Below are positions 8,142 to 16,208 of a stretch of 64,000 bases of DNA, one piece after another. Position 1 is the first letter of the stretch. Every line of letters begins with the position of its first letter. This DNA comes from UBA285 sp049970695 (lineage in GTDB: Archaea > Thermoproteota > Thermoprotei_A > Sulfolobales > Desulfurococcaceae). Location: assembly GCA_049970695.1 (NCBI GenBank), contig JBMFML010000001.1:172100-236099 (forward strand). The letters are read 5' to 3'. The notes under the pieces are model-generated. The model ran no database searches and was not told the origin of the DNA. It saw only the letters and a program-made list of their open reading frames with translations. Made by a program: the position numbers and the translations under genes.

Positions 8142-8507
8142 GTGAGCAGTAAAAGCGACCCCACGAAGATCATGGCAGAGCTGTTGAAATCGGGAGCCGT
8201 CATGCTAGCTGAGACGTGCCCAGTTGAGGGCTGCAACCTTCCACTATTTAGGCTGAAAAGCGGCGAAGTAGTGTGCCCGGTGCACGGTCGCGTGTACATT
8301 GTTAGGACGGACGAAGAGGCCAGAGAAATATACGCGAGGGCCTACACGGAGCAGGTCCTCGAAAAACTGGAAATGCAAGCTCTGAGAAGCATTGAAGTTC
8401 TGTCTAAAAACTCTGATGTAGAACCTACCGAGTACATAAAGTGGCTTGAAGTACTTGAGCGCGTGCAGAGGCTTAAGTCGCTAATTAGATCTACAACTAG
8501 GAAGTAG
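8142..8507 (+). CDS. UPF0148 / SSSCA1-like zinc-binding protein
   Basis: The protein is about 121 aa and carries an N-terminal zinc ribbon (Cys26, Cys31, Cys45, His48 counted from the GTG at 8142). A long helical tail follows. This is the layout of the archaeal UPF0148 family, related to the eukaryotic Sjogren/scleroderma autoantigen 1. Its biochemical role is not established. I prefer the GTG at 8142 because AGGTG lies 7 nt upstream; a TTG two codons earlier is also possible. The last 27 bp overlap the convergent thymidylate kinase gene. Confidence 0.8.
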   Translation: MSSKSDPTKIMAELLKSGAVMLAETCPVEGCNLPLFRLKSGEVVCPVHGRVYIVRTDEEAREIYARAYTEQVLEKLEMQALRSIEVLSKNSDVEPTEYIKWLEVLERVQRLKSLIRSTTRK

Positions 8508-9098
8508 AGGCCTCAGCTTCTCAAATACGAGGCGCTTGACATCTGCATAGACCGCGTCAATGCCTCTACTAGCGTCGACCATTACTAGTAAGCCCATTTC
8601 AACCATCTTTAAGTAAGCCTCTCTGACCCTAACTAGAAACTCCTGGTTCTCGAATTCCGGAAACCTCGTTGAAGCCCCTCTTTTCCTCGCGAGCGCCGTA
8701 GTAGGGTCTACGTCTAGGTAAACAGCTAGGTCAGGCTTGAGAGCCCACTTGTTAACCTCGAGAACCCATTCGAAGGGGGCACCGCTTGCTGACTGATAGG
8801 CAACGCTACTATAAAAGTACCTGTCGGATATTACCACGTAACCTTGTTCCAGGGCTGGCAGTACTTTGGTCTTTATGTGTAGTAGCCTGTCGAGCGCGAA
8901 AGTCAGTGCATCTATATAAGGGTCTCTCAAACCCGAGTAGCTAGTCTTTATGAGTTTCACTACTTCAGAGTCTGTAGGCTCGTACGTGTAAAGCGCCTTG
9001 CAACCCTTTTCTTCAAGGTCTCTAATTAGCATCTTTGCAATTGTTGTTTTACCGGCGCCATCTATTCCTTCGAGTACCAGGAAAACCCCTCTACTCAC
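8481..9098 (-). CDS. tmk: Thymidylate kinase
   Basis: Phosphorylates dTMP to dTDP for DNA synthesis. The P-loop GIDGAGKTT spans residues 11-19. The DRY motif (Asp92-Arg93-Tyr94, SDRYFYSSVAYQ) is the dTMP-binding signature. The lid region has Arg-rich RKRGASTRF. The length of 205 aa is normal. The start overlaps the AcnX small-subunit gene by 8 bp, so it is the last gene of the six-gene operon that begins at 13827. Its link with isoprenoid genes is positional, not metabolic. Confidence 0.95.
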   Translation of the reverse strand: MSRGVFLVLEGIDGAGKTTIAKMLIRDLEEKGCKALYTYEPTDSEVVKLIKTSYSGLRDPYIDALTFALDRLLHIKTKVLPALEQGYVVISDRYFYSSVAYQSASGAPFEWVLEVNKWALKPDLAVYLDVDPTTALARKRGASTRFPEFENQEFLVRVREAYLKMVEMGLLVMVDASRGIDAVYADVKRLVFEKLRPLLPSCRSN

Positions 9099-9486
9099 TA
9101 CACTCCACCTCTAGAGTGTCGCCAACTACTTTGACATGGCAACCTGCGAAGCCCCGTAGCTTGCTGAGGTCTTCAACAGCGTAAAGAGGTATTTCGGCAA
9201 CTACGCAGCCGGCTATTAACATGGGCTCGGCTTCTTCGACAAGCATGCAAATTGGGCTTTTTCCGTTCTTCTTAAGCGCATATATAATATAAGGTGCCAC
9301 GGTACTTCCCCGCGTACCTTTAAATGCTAGTACTACGTTGCTTACGCATATGTTTTCCTCTCTCAGGCAGCCACTTTCGGGATCTACTTCGCCAAAGAAG
9401 CTAACGTACCTCTCTAGCAGTAGAAGCTTGCCTTTGCAAATACCCGGCACAATCTGCTTGATTTTAACCATAGACTCCGCAGACAT
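9091..9486 (-). CDS. Phosphomevalonate dehydratase small subunit (AcnX swivel domain, DUF126)
   Basis: The protein matches the DUF126/AcnX small-subunit family, with the hallmark GTRGSTVAPY segment (Ser61 at the active site, by family knowledge). With the large subunit it forms the aconitase-like enzyme that dehydrates mevalonate 5-phosphate to trans-anhydromevalonate 5-phosphate in the archaeal mevalonate pathway. It overlaps the large-subunit gene by 23 bp if started at 9486, or by 8 bp if started at the ATG at 9471 (Met6, MVKIKQIVPG). The shorter form looks equally reasonable. A related DUF126 role in hydroxyproline metabolism is unlikely given the UbiD neighbour. Confidence 0.88.
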   Translation of the reverse strand: MSAESMVKIKQIVPGICKGKLLLLERYVSFFGEVDPESGCLREENICVSNVVLAFKGTRGSTVAPYIIYALKKNGKSPICMLVEEAEPMLIAGCVVAEIPLYAVEDLSKLRGFAGCHVKVVGDTLEVECSE

Positions 9487-10654
9487 ACTTTACCACCTCC
9501 TCATCACTCGCTATGCCAACTCGAGTTCTGTGAATTTTCGATAAGTAGAAGTAGGACTTGCCGCTACTGGTAATTATGTAGTCGAATTTACGGCGAGGAG
9601 TAGAAACTACGGGACACGTGCCCGCTGCGATGTCCGCTCCCAAGGCCGCGGCTTCTCTGACTAAGGCGCTATACTTTGTAGTAAATTCGCGCGGTACTGT
9701 AAGCAGCAGCTTGCCTCGCTTAACTGGTCCATATTTTCGAAGCAGCTTAACTACGTAAAGCAAGTCTTCAGGTAGCATGTGAGGACATCCAAGGTAGCCG
9801 AGAATCTCACTGCTAGTGCTCTTGGGCGGGTTGAAGATGTACTTTTCAATGTCTCCTTTCTCTACGAAGACTCTTTCTTCAATCTCGGCTTTAAAGGTGC
9901 GTGGAGGCGTTACCCCCTCGAGCGCTACAAGCGCGTGATTGCCGCTTGCAGCAGCTGCCGCGAGCATGTTCCTGAGCACGTAATCCACTTTCTTAGGTGC
10001 TCCGGTAACCAAGGGGGCTTTTCTAATGCTTTCGCCTATCCATAGCCCTAAAGCGCCGTAGTATCCTGGCCTTATTCCGGGATCTATTTTCAAGAGCACT
10101 CTTACTACTCTGTTTTCATCGAGGTGGAGGCCAGCCCTGTACGTATATCCGGTCAGGGATGCTGCAAGTGCTAGCAGTCCCCCCTCTCGGTTTGTTCGAG
10201 CTCCATAAACGGAATTAGCAATTATTACTGCGCTGCTCTCGCTCCAAGCTAGGTGTTCACCTGGGCTAGGCGGCCTGTAGTAGTATGGAACACACGTATG
10301 AACGGGCCTAAAACCCATGCCTTCGAGTGCAGCGTCTATTAGCCTCTGTTCAGACTCGTAGGCGTTGTCTATTAAACGCGAGAAACCAGAGTAGTCTATA
10401 CACCCGGGGTTGATAGTGGTGAAAACCCTTGCCCTGCCACCGGCTTTATAAAACTCTCCTATAAGTTCCAATCCGTGCTTGCCTATTGTGGAGAACGAAA
10501 CCCCAGCTACGTGAGCGTGCACAACCTTAATGAGGGAGTCTGCACCCATGGCTTCGCCTACTCTAACGAGTATCTCCATGGCCTTTGCAACGGCCCAGCC
10601 ATACTCGCCGCTCAGCATCTTTTCCTGCTCACGTGTTAAGTACATGAACGTCAC
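9464..10654 (-). CDS. Phosphomevalonate dehydratase large subunit (AcnX, DUF521)
   Basis: This 396 aa catalytic subunit belongs to the AcnX/DUF521 branch of the aconitase superfamily, which carries a labile 4Fe-4S cluster. Candidate cluster or active-site cysteines are Cys85 (NPGCID), Cys121 (HTCVPYY), Cys290 (LGCPHM) and Cys347 (AGTCPVV). The segment VYGARTNREGG (about 149-159) is a family signature. The start ATG overlaps the TGA of the UbiD-like gene (ATGA at 10651-10654), so translation is coupled. Substrate assignment rests on the neighbouring small subunit and decarboxylase. Confidence 0.9.
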   Translation of the reverse strand: MTFMYLTREQEKMLSGEYGWAVAKAMEILVRVGEAMGADSLIKVVHAHVAGVSFSTIGKHGLELIGEFYKAGGRARVFTTINPGCIDYSGFSRLIDNAYESEQRLIDAALEGMGFRPVHTCVPYYYRPPSPGEHLAWSESSAVIIANSVYGARTNREGGLLALAASLTGYTYRAGLHLDENRVVRVLLKIDPGIRPGYYGALGLWIGESIRKAPLVTGAPKKVDYVLRNMLAAAAASGNHALVALEGVTPPRTFKAEIEERVFVEKGDIEKYIFNPPKSTSSEILGYLGCPHMLPEDLLYVVKLLRKYGPVKRGKLLLTVPREFTTKYSALVREAAALGADIAAGTCPVVSTPRRKFDYIITSSGKSYFYLSKIHRTRVGIASDEEVVKYVCGVYG

Positions 10655-11934
10655 ACAGCTACGCGCTTGTACTTCAACGGATCCTCCTTGCGCGGCTTAA
10701 TTGCTATTAGCACGAGCTTGTCTCCAATGCCATTTTTTGCCCTAGGCTCCAGCGTGCTCCCTCTAACGTTTTTAAGCACTATCAAGTCCTCGCCAGCCTT
10801 TAGTCTAGTTGCAATAGCCCATTCCAGGAGTAATGGGTTGTCCGGATCTATATCAGAGTCTACTACGAGAACGTGCTTAACGCTAGGATGGGCCGATATT
10901 GCCGCGAGCGCGGCGAGCCTGGCATCACCTTCGCTGCACTTCTCGCCCACCACTACTACTGCATGTAGCCACATGGCTCCGCCCTCTGTAAGCCTAACGG
11001 CCTCTGCGCAGGGAACTACTCTCTTTACTTCTATGTATATCTGCGCTTCTCTCGGGAACCCCATTAGTAGCTGGTGTTCCCAAAGACCCGGGACTATAGC
11101 GTGAACTACCGGAGGCTTACTCTTGGAGGTGTAAATGGCTTCAACATTAAAGACGGGTTGCTCTCTGGCTTCATCTAAGAGCAGTAGCATGTCGGTAAAC
11201 GGGCCCTCGACGGCTTTTTCATTGCGCGATATCGTGCCTTCGACAACTACGCTGGCAGATGCGGGAACCGGTATTCTGTAGAGTGGGGTTTCCGCGACTT
11301 GCTTACTCCCACCCAGGGCAGCCCCGACGCTTACTTCAAAAACACCGAGAGGCGGTGATAGGGCTGCAGCCAGCTCCTGCAAGGGGTCTACGCCAAGGAC
11401 TAGTGCCACAGGAGCGTCTCTGCCTCTCTCAAAGTGCTTTGTAATTATGTAGTGCAAGTGCCTGGGAACTATTCTCAGAGTTGCTTTGCGCGGTGACAAG
11501 TACATTGTTCTGTGATAGCTTGCGTTGCATATTGACTCGTAGCAGGCTATGTATATCGAGCTCGTTAAGTAGTAGCCGCCGTCTTCACCGTAAAACTTCA
11601 AGAAAGGCAGGTCACTAAGCTGCCAAGAGGTATCTTCAAAGTACTCATAAAAAGCGACTTTCTGCAATTCAGTGGGAGAACTCATGGCTCTATCTAGTGC
11701 GTAGTAAGACTCTTCGAGGGTGCCCGCATTTACTAGTCTTTGCACGTCGCGCCTGCTTGTAACTAAGTTCGAGTAGATAACAAAGTCGCTAAGGTCTTCC
11801 AGCCTGAACAATAGTACCTTATCTCTATTATGCATGCTATGCATTGTTACTGCTCTTTCTCTCGGCACTAAACCAACGTCCTTGACTTCCTTGCCCAGCC
11901 TGCGTGCAAAAGCGAGCAGCTCCTCGAGATTCAA
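10651..11934 (-). CDS. UbiD-family decarboxylase, likely anhydromevalonate phosphate decarboxylase
   Basis: The protein has 427 aa and the UbiD family core: EGPFTD at 243-248, and the downstream QLLMGFPREAQIY, both typical of UbiD enzymes that use prenylated FMN. In the archaeal mevalonate pathway such an enzyme converts trans-anhydromevalonate 5-phosphate to isopentenyl phosphate. Coupling to both AcnX subunits by overlapping codons makes that role much more likely than aromatic-acid decarboxylation. The flavin prenyltransferase (UbiX) needed for its cofactor is not in the window. It lies 6 bp after the Clp1-type kinase gene. Confidence 0.88.
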   Translation of the reverse strand: MNLEELLAFARRLGKEVKDVGLVPRERAVTMHSMHNRDKVLLFRLEDLSDFVIYSNLVTSRRDVQRLVNAGTLEESYYALDRAMSSPTELQKVAFYEYFEDTSWQLSDLPFLKFYGEDGGYYLTSSIYIACYESICNASYHRTMYLSPRKATLRIVPRHLHYIITKHFERGRDAPVALVLGVDPLQELAAALSPPLGVFEVSVGAALGGSKQVAETPLYRIPVPASASVVVEGTISRNEKAVEGPFTDMLLLLDEAREQPVFNVEAIYTSKSKPPVVHAIVPGLWEHQLLMGFPREAQIYIEVKRVVPCAEAVRLTEGGAMWLHAVVVVGEKCSEGDARLAALAAISAHPSVKHVLVVDSDIDPDNPLLLEWAIATRLKAGEDLIVLKNVRGSTLEPRAKNGIGDKLVLIAIKPRKEDPLKYKRVAV

Positions 11935-11940
11935 AAAGAG

Positions 11941-13182
11941 CTACACCTCGATGTACTCTTCTAAGTAGTCTTGCGTCAGCCTTATCTTCGACACTTTTAT
12001 CACGTCTATTTTACCTGTGTACTTTGTTCTTAGGACCACTTCTCCTTTTTCGAAGTCTAGCTTCTCGATTATGCATGGGTACTCTGATTCCCCGTAAGCC
12101 CCAACTGCACAGTAGAGGCTTTTTTCAAATCCTGCCTGGTACGTCTTGATTTTCTCGAATCCAAGTTTCTTGAGCTCCTCGGCGTTGAAGCTCTTAACAA
12201 AGCCGTAAACGTAGAGAGCGCCCGGCATTCGAGAGGCGTAGAGAACCTTGCCCTCGATGAGGTTGGCTATGCTGGACCCCTCGACGGGTATTCCTTGAAG
12301 TATTGGAAGCCCATAGACAATGACTTCGTCGAGCCTAACTCTGACAAGAGGCGCGTTTTCAAGATACTCTCTATACTTGAAGCTTCTCAGCATTCTCCTC
12401 TCTTCTCTACTCCTGGTCTTTCTGTGGACGGGTGGCTTCACTGTATAGACAGCGACGCCAAGCTTTGAATACTTCGAGAAGAGCTTCTGAAGGTCTTCGC
12501 CAATAGCAACTATGGCATCGGGCTTCAATTCCTCCACTATTCTATGCTTATAAGCAATGGCGCTCTCGTCTCCCACCCACCCATCAGTATCTATTACGAC
12601 TTTGCTGTAGCCTAATACAAGGGCCTTCTCGGCGAGCCGCGAAAGCTCCTTTGCGATAGTGTGCATGAAGTGCTGCGGCTTGATGTCTCCAATGAACCTC
12701 ATTGCAATGGGCTTCAATTCACTTATCCAGCAAACCGCGCCTTCGCTAGTACCAGCTGTTATGAAGCCCGGGGGTCCTATATCTGCTTGTCCCACGTCTC
12801 CATCTATTACTGCGACTTTGTGACCCCTTCCTTTCAGCACGTTGTAAATCATTGTGACGAGCGCTGTCTTGCCGCAGTCTACGCAGCCCAACACTACTAT
12901 CTTTTGGTAGCCGCGATCCGCGATTTCTTCGACAACCTTCTTCTTTTCCCAGTACGGGTCTTCTGGTTCAAGCGGCTGGATCTGGGACTCGTCTATCATG
13001 GTGACTTCCAGCTCGCACGTGCTTAGCGCCTCGACAACGTAGTTCCTGGCTTTGTGAACTACGAACCTCTCCCCAGAGCTAACGACTTTTCCATACAGGC
13101 CCAGCTTGCCGCTTAAGACAGTGATCGACATAGGCCCGTAGAGCTTTACTCCCTCGCCCTCGGCGAGTTTAAGCGTAACCAA
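11941..13182 (-). CDS. Clp1/Grc3-type polynucleotide 5'-hydroxyl kinase
   Basis: This P-loop kinase of 413 aa has an N-terminal beta-rich domain (residues 1-70), a kinase core with Walker A GCVDCGKT at 99-106 and DGDVGQADIGPPG at about 127-139, and a C-terminal beta domain. This three-part plan is that of Clp1, which phosphorylates 5'-hydroxyl ends of RNA, probably during RNA repair or tRNA splicing. The start appears to be TTG, directly abutting the TAA of the RuvC-like gene. It lies within the isoprenoid operon, and no functional link is evident. Confidence 0.88.
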   Translation of the reverse strand: MVTLKLAEGEGVKLYGPMSITVLSGKLGLYGKVVSSGERFVVHKARNYVVEALSTCELEVTMIDESQIQPLEPEDPYWEKKKVVEEIADRGYQKIVVLGCVDCGKTALVTMIYNVLKGRGHKVAVIDGDVGQADIGPPGFITAGTSEGAVCWISELKPIAMRFIGDIKPQHFMHTIAKELSRLAEKALVLGYSKVVIDTDGWVGDESAIAYKHRIVEELKPDAIVAIGEDLQKLFSKYSKLGVAVYTVKPPVHRKTRSREERRMLRSFKYREYLENAPLVRVRLDEVIVYGLPILQGIPVEGSSIANLIEGKVLYASRMPGALYVYGFVKSFNAEELKKLGFEKIKTYQAGFEKSLYCAVGAYGESEYPCIIEKLDFEKGEVVLRTKYTGKIDVIKVSKIRLTQDYLEEYIEV

Positions 13183-13827
13183 TTATAACACCTCTACGCC
13201 TTCGCTAAGGGCTATTCTGTAAGCCGAGTATACGCCTTTATGCCTAAATGACTTAAGCCCTCCCAGCCTCTTCGAAATGTACTTTACTTCATTTATCCTA
13301 CTAGCACTTGGGGAAGTGGCTGACTCGTCTACTAGCTGCAGTGGCGCGCTGAACTTCCTCTTCAAGTGAACGATTATGTCTCCAGACAGGTGTCCCGCGC
13401 CGACTTTTATTGAAATCTCGTCAAAGTACATGCACTTTAGGACGTACTCTATGCCGCGATCGAGTTCCTCAAGCGAGCCCTCACCGTAAAACAGCAAGTC
13501 GCCATCTCCTACGACGGCATAGCTTATGGTAGAGCCGGGGTCTACACCTATTGAGATGCTGTTGTACTTTTCTCGCATGTATACCAACATAATGGCTTTT
13601 TCAAGGGATCTACACGACTTCTCTTCGTCGTACAGTACTAGCAAGTCGCTTCTATGAACCAGCTCGTCTACAATGGGCTTGTAGTCCGTGTAGACAACGC
13701 TACCTGGTGGTACCTCGCTAGGAGTGTAGTAATGGTGGAAATTCACGCGCCTCTTTTTGAGCAGCTCGAGAACCCTTATAAACCATTGGGGGTCATAGAT
13801 AGCAATGACAAGAGGCCTTCTCTGCAC
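13183..13827 (-). CDS. Conserved archaeal protein with RuvC/RNase H-like fold
   Basis: The 214 aa protein has a GVDPGST motif at about residue 98 of the kind that starts RuvC/YqgF-type RNase H folds. Later acidic residues (EISIKVGAGH, VDESATS) could complete a metal site. The C-terminus is rich in Lys and Arg (KYISKRLGG, FRHKG), as in nucleic-acid-binding proteins. The first 90 residues form a separate alpha/beta region that I do not recognise. It is the first gene of the operon that continues into Clp1, suggesting RNA or DNA processing. No activity can be claimed. Confidence 0.6.
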   Translation of the reverse strand: MQRRPLVIAIYDPQWFIRVLELLKKRRVNFHHYYTPSEVPPGSVVYTDYKPIVDELVHRSDLLVLYDEEKSCRSLEKAIMLVYMREKYNSISIGVDPGSTISYAVVGDGDLLFYGEGSLEELDRGIEYVLKCMYFDEISIKVGAGHLSGDIIVHLKRKFSAPLQLVDESATSPSASRINEVKYISKRLGGLKSFRHKGVYSAYRIALSEGVEVL

Positions 13828-13901
13828 CTATTCTTCACCGGTGCGAGTAGCCTTGTTGCTGTTCTGCCCCCTTACTGCGTGTTTACTGTAGTTCAAGCGA
13901 C

Positions 13902-13910
13902 TTTATATAA
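13902..13910 (+). promoter_or_regulatory. TATA box upstream of the RecA-like ATPase gene
   Basis: TTTATATAA lies in the 136 bp divergent gap, about 55 bp before the GTG at 13964. It predicts a transcript start near 13933 and a leader of about 30 nt. The minus-strand operon starting at 13827 must use another element in the same gap; I see no equally good one nearer to it. Confidence 0.5.
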
Positions 13911-13963
13911 CATGCCATGCCGCGTGTGTATTAATAGCAGCAGACTACACAGAACAAATTGTA

Positions 13964-14623
13964 GTGCGCAAAACAGCTCAGAAGTCCCTGGTGGTGCTTA
14001 TAGAAGAGTCTTACCTGGGAAACCCCGTACTGGACAAGATTATTGGGTCGTCTAGCTCCGTACTATTTTATGGTGTTGCAGGAGCTGGAAAGACGACACT
14101 ACTGCTTGCGCTAGCCAGCAACTTATGTTCACGCTACACGTGTATTTACGTTACAACAGAAGATACTGCACACTACGAGCGGGTCGCCAAAAGCCACGAC
14201 AAGTACTCTAACGCCTTATTTACTGAAGCCTATGACCTCGACTCGCTAATTAAAGTGGCACTAGCTACCGCGATGATAAAGCCGAAGTACGTGTTTGTCG
14301 ATAGTATAAACGCGCCTTTCAGACTTGAAGCCATGAGCGAGGGGGCGCTGACAAAATACGCCTTTGTCGTGGGCTTACTACTAGAAGTTGCCGAAAAGAC
14401 GAAAGGCAAGCTCTTCGCATCAGCGCAGGTTAGAGCTGGGGAGTCCGGTGATCTCGAGATATCGGGATCAAAAGTGCTCGACTACTACTTTGATGCCATA
14501 ATAGGGGTTTTCATAGGAGATGCTGGAAAGAGGTACTTGAAGCCATTAAAGCTCCCAGAAGGGTTGCTCTTTGAGCAGTTGACATTTAGAATTACTAGCT
14601 ATGGTGTTGAGTGGGTTTCATGA
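13964..14623 (+). CDS. RecA-superfamily ATPase (KaiC/RadA-paralogue-like)
   Basis: This 219 aa single-domain ATPase has Walker A GVAGAGKTT at 37-45 and Walker B YVFVDS at about 108-113. It lacks the N-terminal helix-hairpin-helix domain of RadA. Such short RecA relatives are common in crenarchaea and are thought to act in DNA repair or recombination, but this one is not clearly RadB. The C-terminus is conserved-looking beta structure. Its TGA overlaps the ATG of the CDP-archaeol synthase gene (ATGA at 14620-14623). The GTG start is the likely one; an earlier TTG is weaker. Confidence 0.7.
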   Translation: MRKTAQKSLVVLIEESYLGNPVLDKIIGSSSSVLFYGVAGAGKTTLLLALASNLCSRYTCIYVTTEDTAHYERVAKSHDKYSNALFTEAYDLDSLIKVALATAMIKPKYVFVDSINAPFRLEAMSEGALTKYAFVVGLLLEVAEKTKGKLFASAQVRAGESGDLEISGSKVLDYYFDAIIGVFIGDAGKRYLKPLKLPEGLLFEQLTFRITSYGVEWVS

Positions 14624-15132
14624 GCATCGATGTCTTTGCGCGCTGGTTTGTCAAGTACTACTTACCACCTATGATAGCCAATGCCATGCCCGTCTTGGTC
14701 AGGGGTGGTACTCCAATAGACCGCGGAGCGCTGTTCATAGATGGCAAGCCATTACTGGGTAGCAACAAGACGTGGGAGGGCTTGTTACTGGGGTTACTCG
14801 GAGCCTACTTGTCGGGTATTGCTCTATCCGTAGCATTTGAAGACAGCGCGTTCTTAGTCATGGCACTAGGCTCGGGCTTTGCGGCACTCATGGGCGACTT
14901 GCTTGGAGCCTTTATAAAGAGGCGTCTTGGGATAAAACCGGGAGACCCTCTCGTGCCCCTTGATCAGCTCGACTTTGCTCTTTCCTCGACCCTATTCTAC
15001 TATTGCTTAGACGTGCCCGAGTTCGTCTCAAATCCGGGTTTCGTAGCACTAGCACTCCTGCTTATACTAGTCCTTCACATTACGACCAATTACGCAGCTT
15101 ACCTAATTGGATTGAAGCAGACGAAGCTTTAA
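14620..15132 (+). CDS. carS: CDP-archaeol synthase
   Basis: Activates the unsaturated archaeal lipid 2,3-bis-O-geranylgeranylglycerol phosphate with CTP, a late step before head-group addition. The 170 aa protein has about five hydrophobic segments. It shows the family motifs LLGSNKTWEG (about 45-54) and GDLLGAFIKRRLG followed by PGDPLVPLDQLDF (about 90-125). I chose the ATG at 14620, which overlaps the upstream stop, over the GTG three codons earlier. Located in the cell membrane. It joins HMG-CoA synthase, AcnX/UbiD and geranylgeranyl reductase elsewhere in the window. Confidence 0.93.
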   Translation: MSIDVFARWFVKYYLPPMIANAMPVLVRGGTPIDRGALFIDGKPLLGSNKTWEGLLLGLLGAYLSGIALSVAFEDSAFLVMALGSGFAALMGDLLGAFIKRRLGIKPGDPLVPLDQLDFALSSTLFYYCLDVPEFVSNPGFVALALLLILVLHITTNYAAYLIGLKQTKL

Positions 15133-15198
15133 ATTTGGTTGAGGTTTAAAACCCGGAAATGGCATAGCCTTGAGCACAGAGCACTAGGGATCCGCAAA

Positions 15199-15489
15199 AT
15201 GGCCAAATTTCCAAAGGTCATAGTCACGTATTGCCCGAGGTGCAAAACTCACACAGAGCACAGCGTAACGATATACAAGCATGGCAAGAGAAGGAGCCTG
15301 GCAGAAGGCGAGAGAAGGTATGCCAGGAAGAAGAAAGGCTACGGCTCAAAGAGAAAGCCGGAACAAAAGAGATTTGCAAAAACAACAAAGAAAGTAGTGC
15401 TAAAGCTCAAGTGCACGAAGTGTGGTTACATACTCCATCGAAAGGGCATTAGACTCAAGAAAGCCGAGTTGGTCGAGGTGGCTAAGTAG
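15199..15489 (+). CDS. rpl44e: 50S ribosomal protein L44e
   Basis: The 96 aa protein starts MAKFPKVIVTYCPRC and ends in KLKCTKCGYILHRKG, typical of L44e with its zinc-binding pairs (CPRC and CTKC). The basic middle binds rRNA. The reading frame is open upstream to 15139, but the conserved N-terminus begins at the ATG at 15199. TATA-like TTTAAA elements at 15127-15135 and 15143-15151 precede it. The stop overlaps the start of S27e by one base. In many crenarchaea this pair is followed by aIF2-alpha, which is absent here. Confidence 0.96.
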   Translation: MAKFPKVIVTYCPRCKTHTEHSVTIYKHGKRRSLAEGERRYARKKKGYGSKRKPEQKRFAKTTKKVVLKLKCTKCGYILHRKGIRLKKAELVEVAK

Positions 15490-15689
15490 TGAAGAAGAGG
15501 AAGATACCAATACCTATGCCGAAAAGCCGGTTCTACAAGGTCGTGTGTAAGAACTGCGGTGCCGAAAACATAGTCTTCAGCCACGCAACTTATAGAGCTC
15601 GGTGCAAAGTCTGTGGAATACAGATAGTCGAGCCTACTGGAGGAAAGGCCAAGATAATAAACGCTGAAATAATCGCCGAGCTTGGCTAA
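15489..15689 (+). CDS. rps27e: 30S ribosomal protein S27e
   Basis: This 66 aa ribosomal protein has the four-cysteine zinc finger CKNCG...CKVCG that defines S27e, preceded by the SRFYKVVC segment. It begins with GTG sharing one base with the L44e TAG stop, so it is translationally coupled. The expected partner aIF2-alpha does not follow; the next gene is an unrelated small membrane protein after a 127 bp gap. Confidence 0.95.
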   Translation: MKKRKIPIPMPKSRFYKVVCKNCGAENIVFSHATYRARCKVCGIQIVEPTGGKAKIINAEIIAELG

Positions 15690-15816
15690 TTCGGGTTTCC
15701 TGCTCGCTTCTGAAAGCACGTACTTAAACTACTTGAACCCCTTGCCTGCTAATTAAGGCTTATTAACTCGGTGGAGTCATATCTACCCGCTGGAACATTT
15801 TGCAAAGTGATTTAAG

Positions 15817-16101
15817 ATGAGTAGAGACCAGCTTGTTGGCTGGCTTTTAGTAGTTGTGTCAATAGCAGTTATAGCAGTATATACGTGGCTGATGTGGCTT
15901 CACGAAAGCCTCTGGGTAGTGCTTGCCAAGCTCACGTTAACGGTAGCTGTAGCAGGAATCTTTGGAATACTAGCTTGGATAGGGTATACGCTTGCCACGA
16001 CGCCTCCACCCAAACCAATTGAGGAAATAGAGAAAGAAATCGAAGAAGAACTAAAGAAGCTTGAGCAAGAAACTAAGCGGCAAGAAACTAAAACAGCGTA
16101 G
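15817..16101 (+). CDS. Small two-helix membrane protein with charged coiled tail
   Basis: The 94 aa protein has two hydrophobic segments (about residues 7-27 and 34-57) and then a strongly charged Glu/Lys-rich tail (about 65-94) that is likely helical and cytoplasmic. There is no recognisable domain. Similar small membrane proteins are found in crenarchaea, but the function is unknown. The start ATG follows a weak purine-rich stretch. It stands alone between S27e and the indolepyruvate oxidoreductase genes. Confidence 0.65.
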   Translation: MSRDQLVGWLLVVVSIAVIAVYTWLMWLHESLWVVLAKLTLTVAVAGIFGILAWIGYTLATTPPPKPIEEIEKEIEEELKKLEQETKRQETKTA

Positions 16102-16208
16102 CTCGCTCTAGCGGGCGACAATACTTCGCGGCAGACAGTATCAGGAGATACTTCTTTTTAACTCTAAGGCGCGTTTCTGTCTCTCGGAAAACTGCGAGGG
16201 TCATTTCG

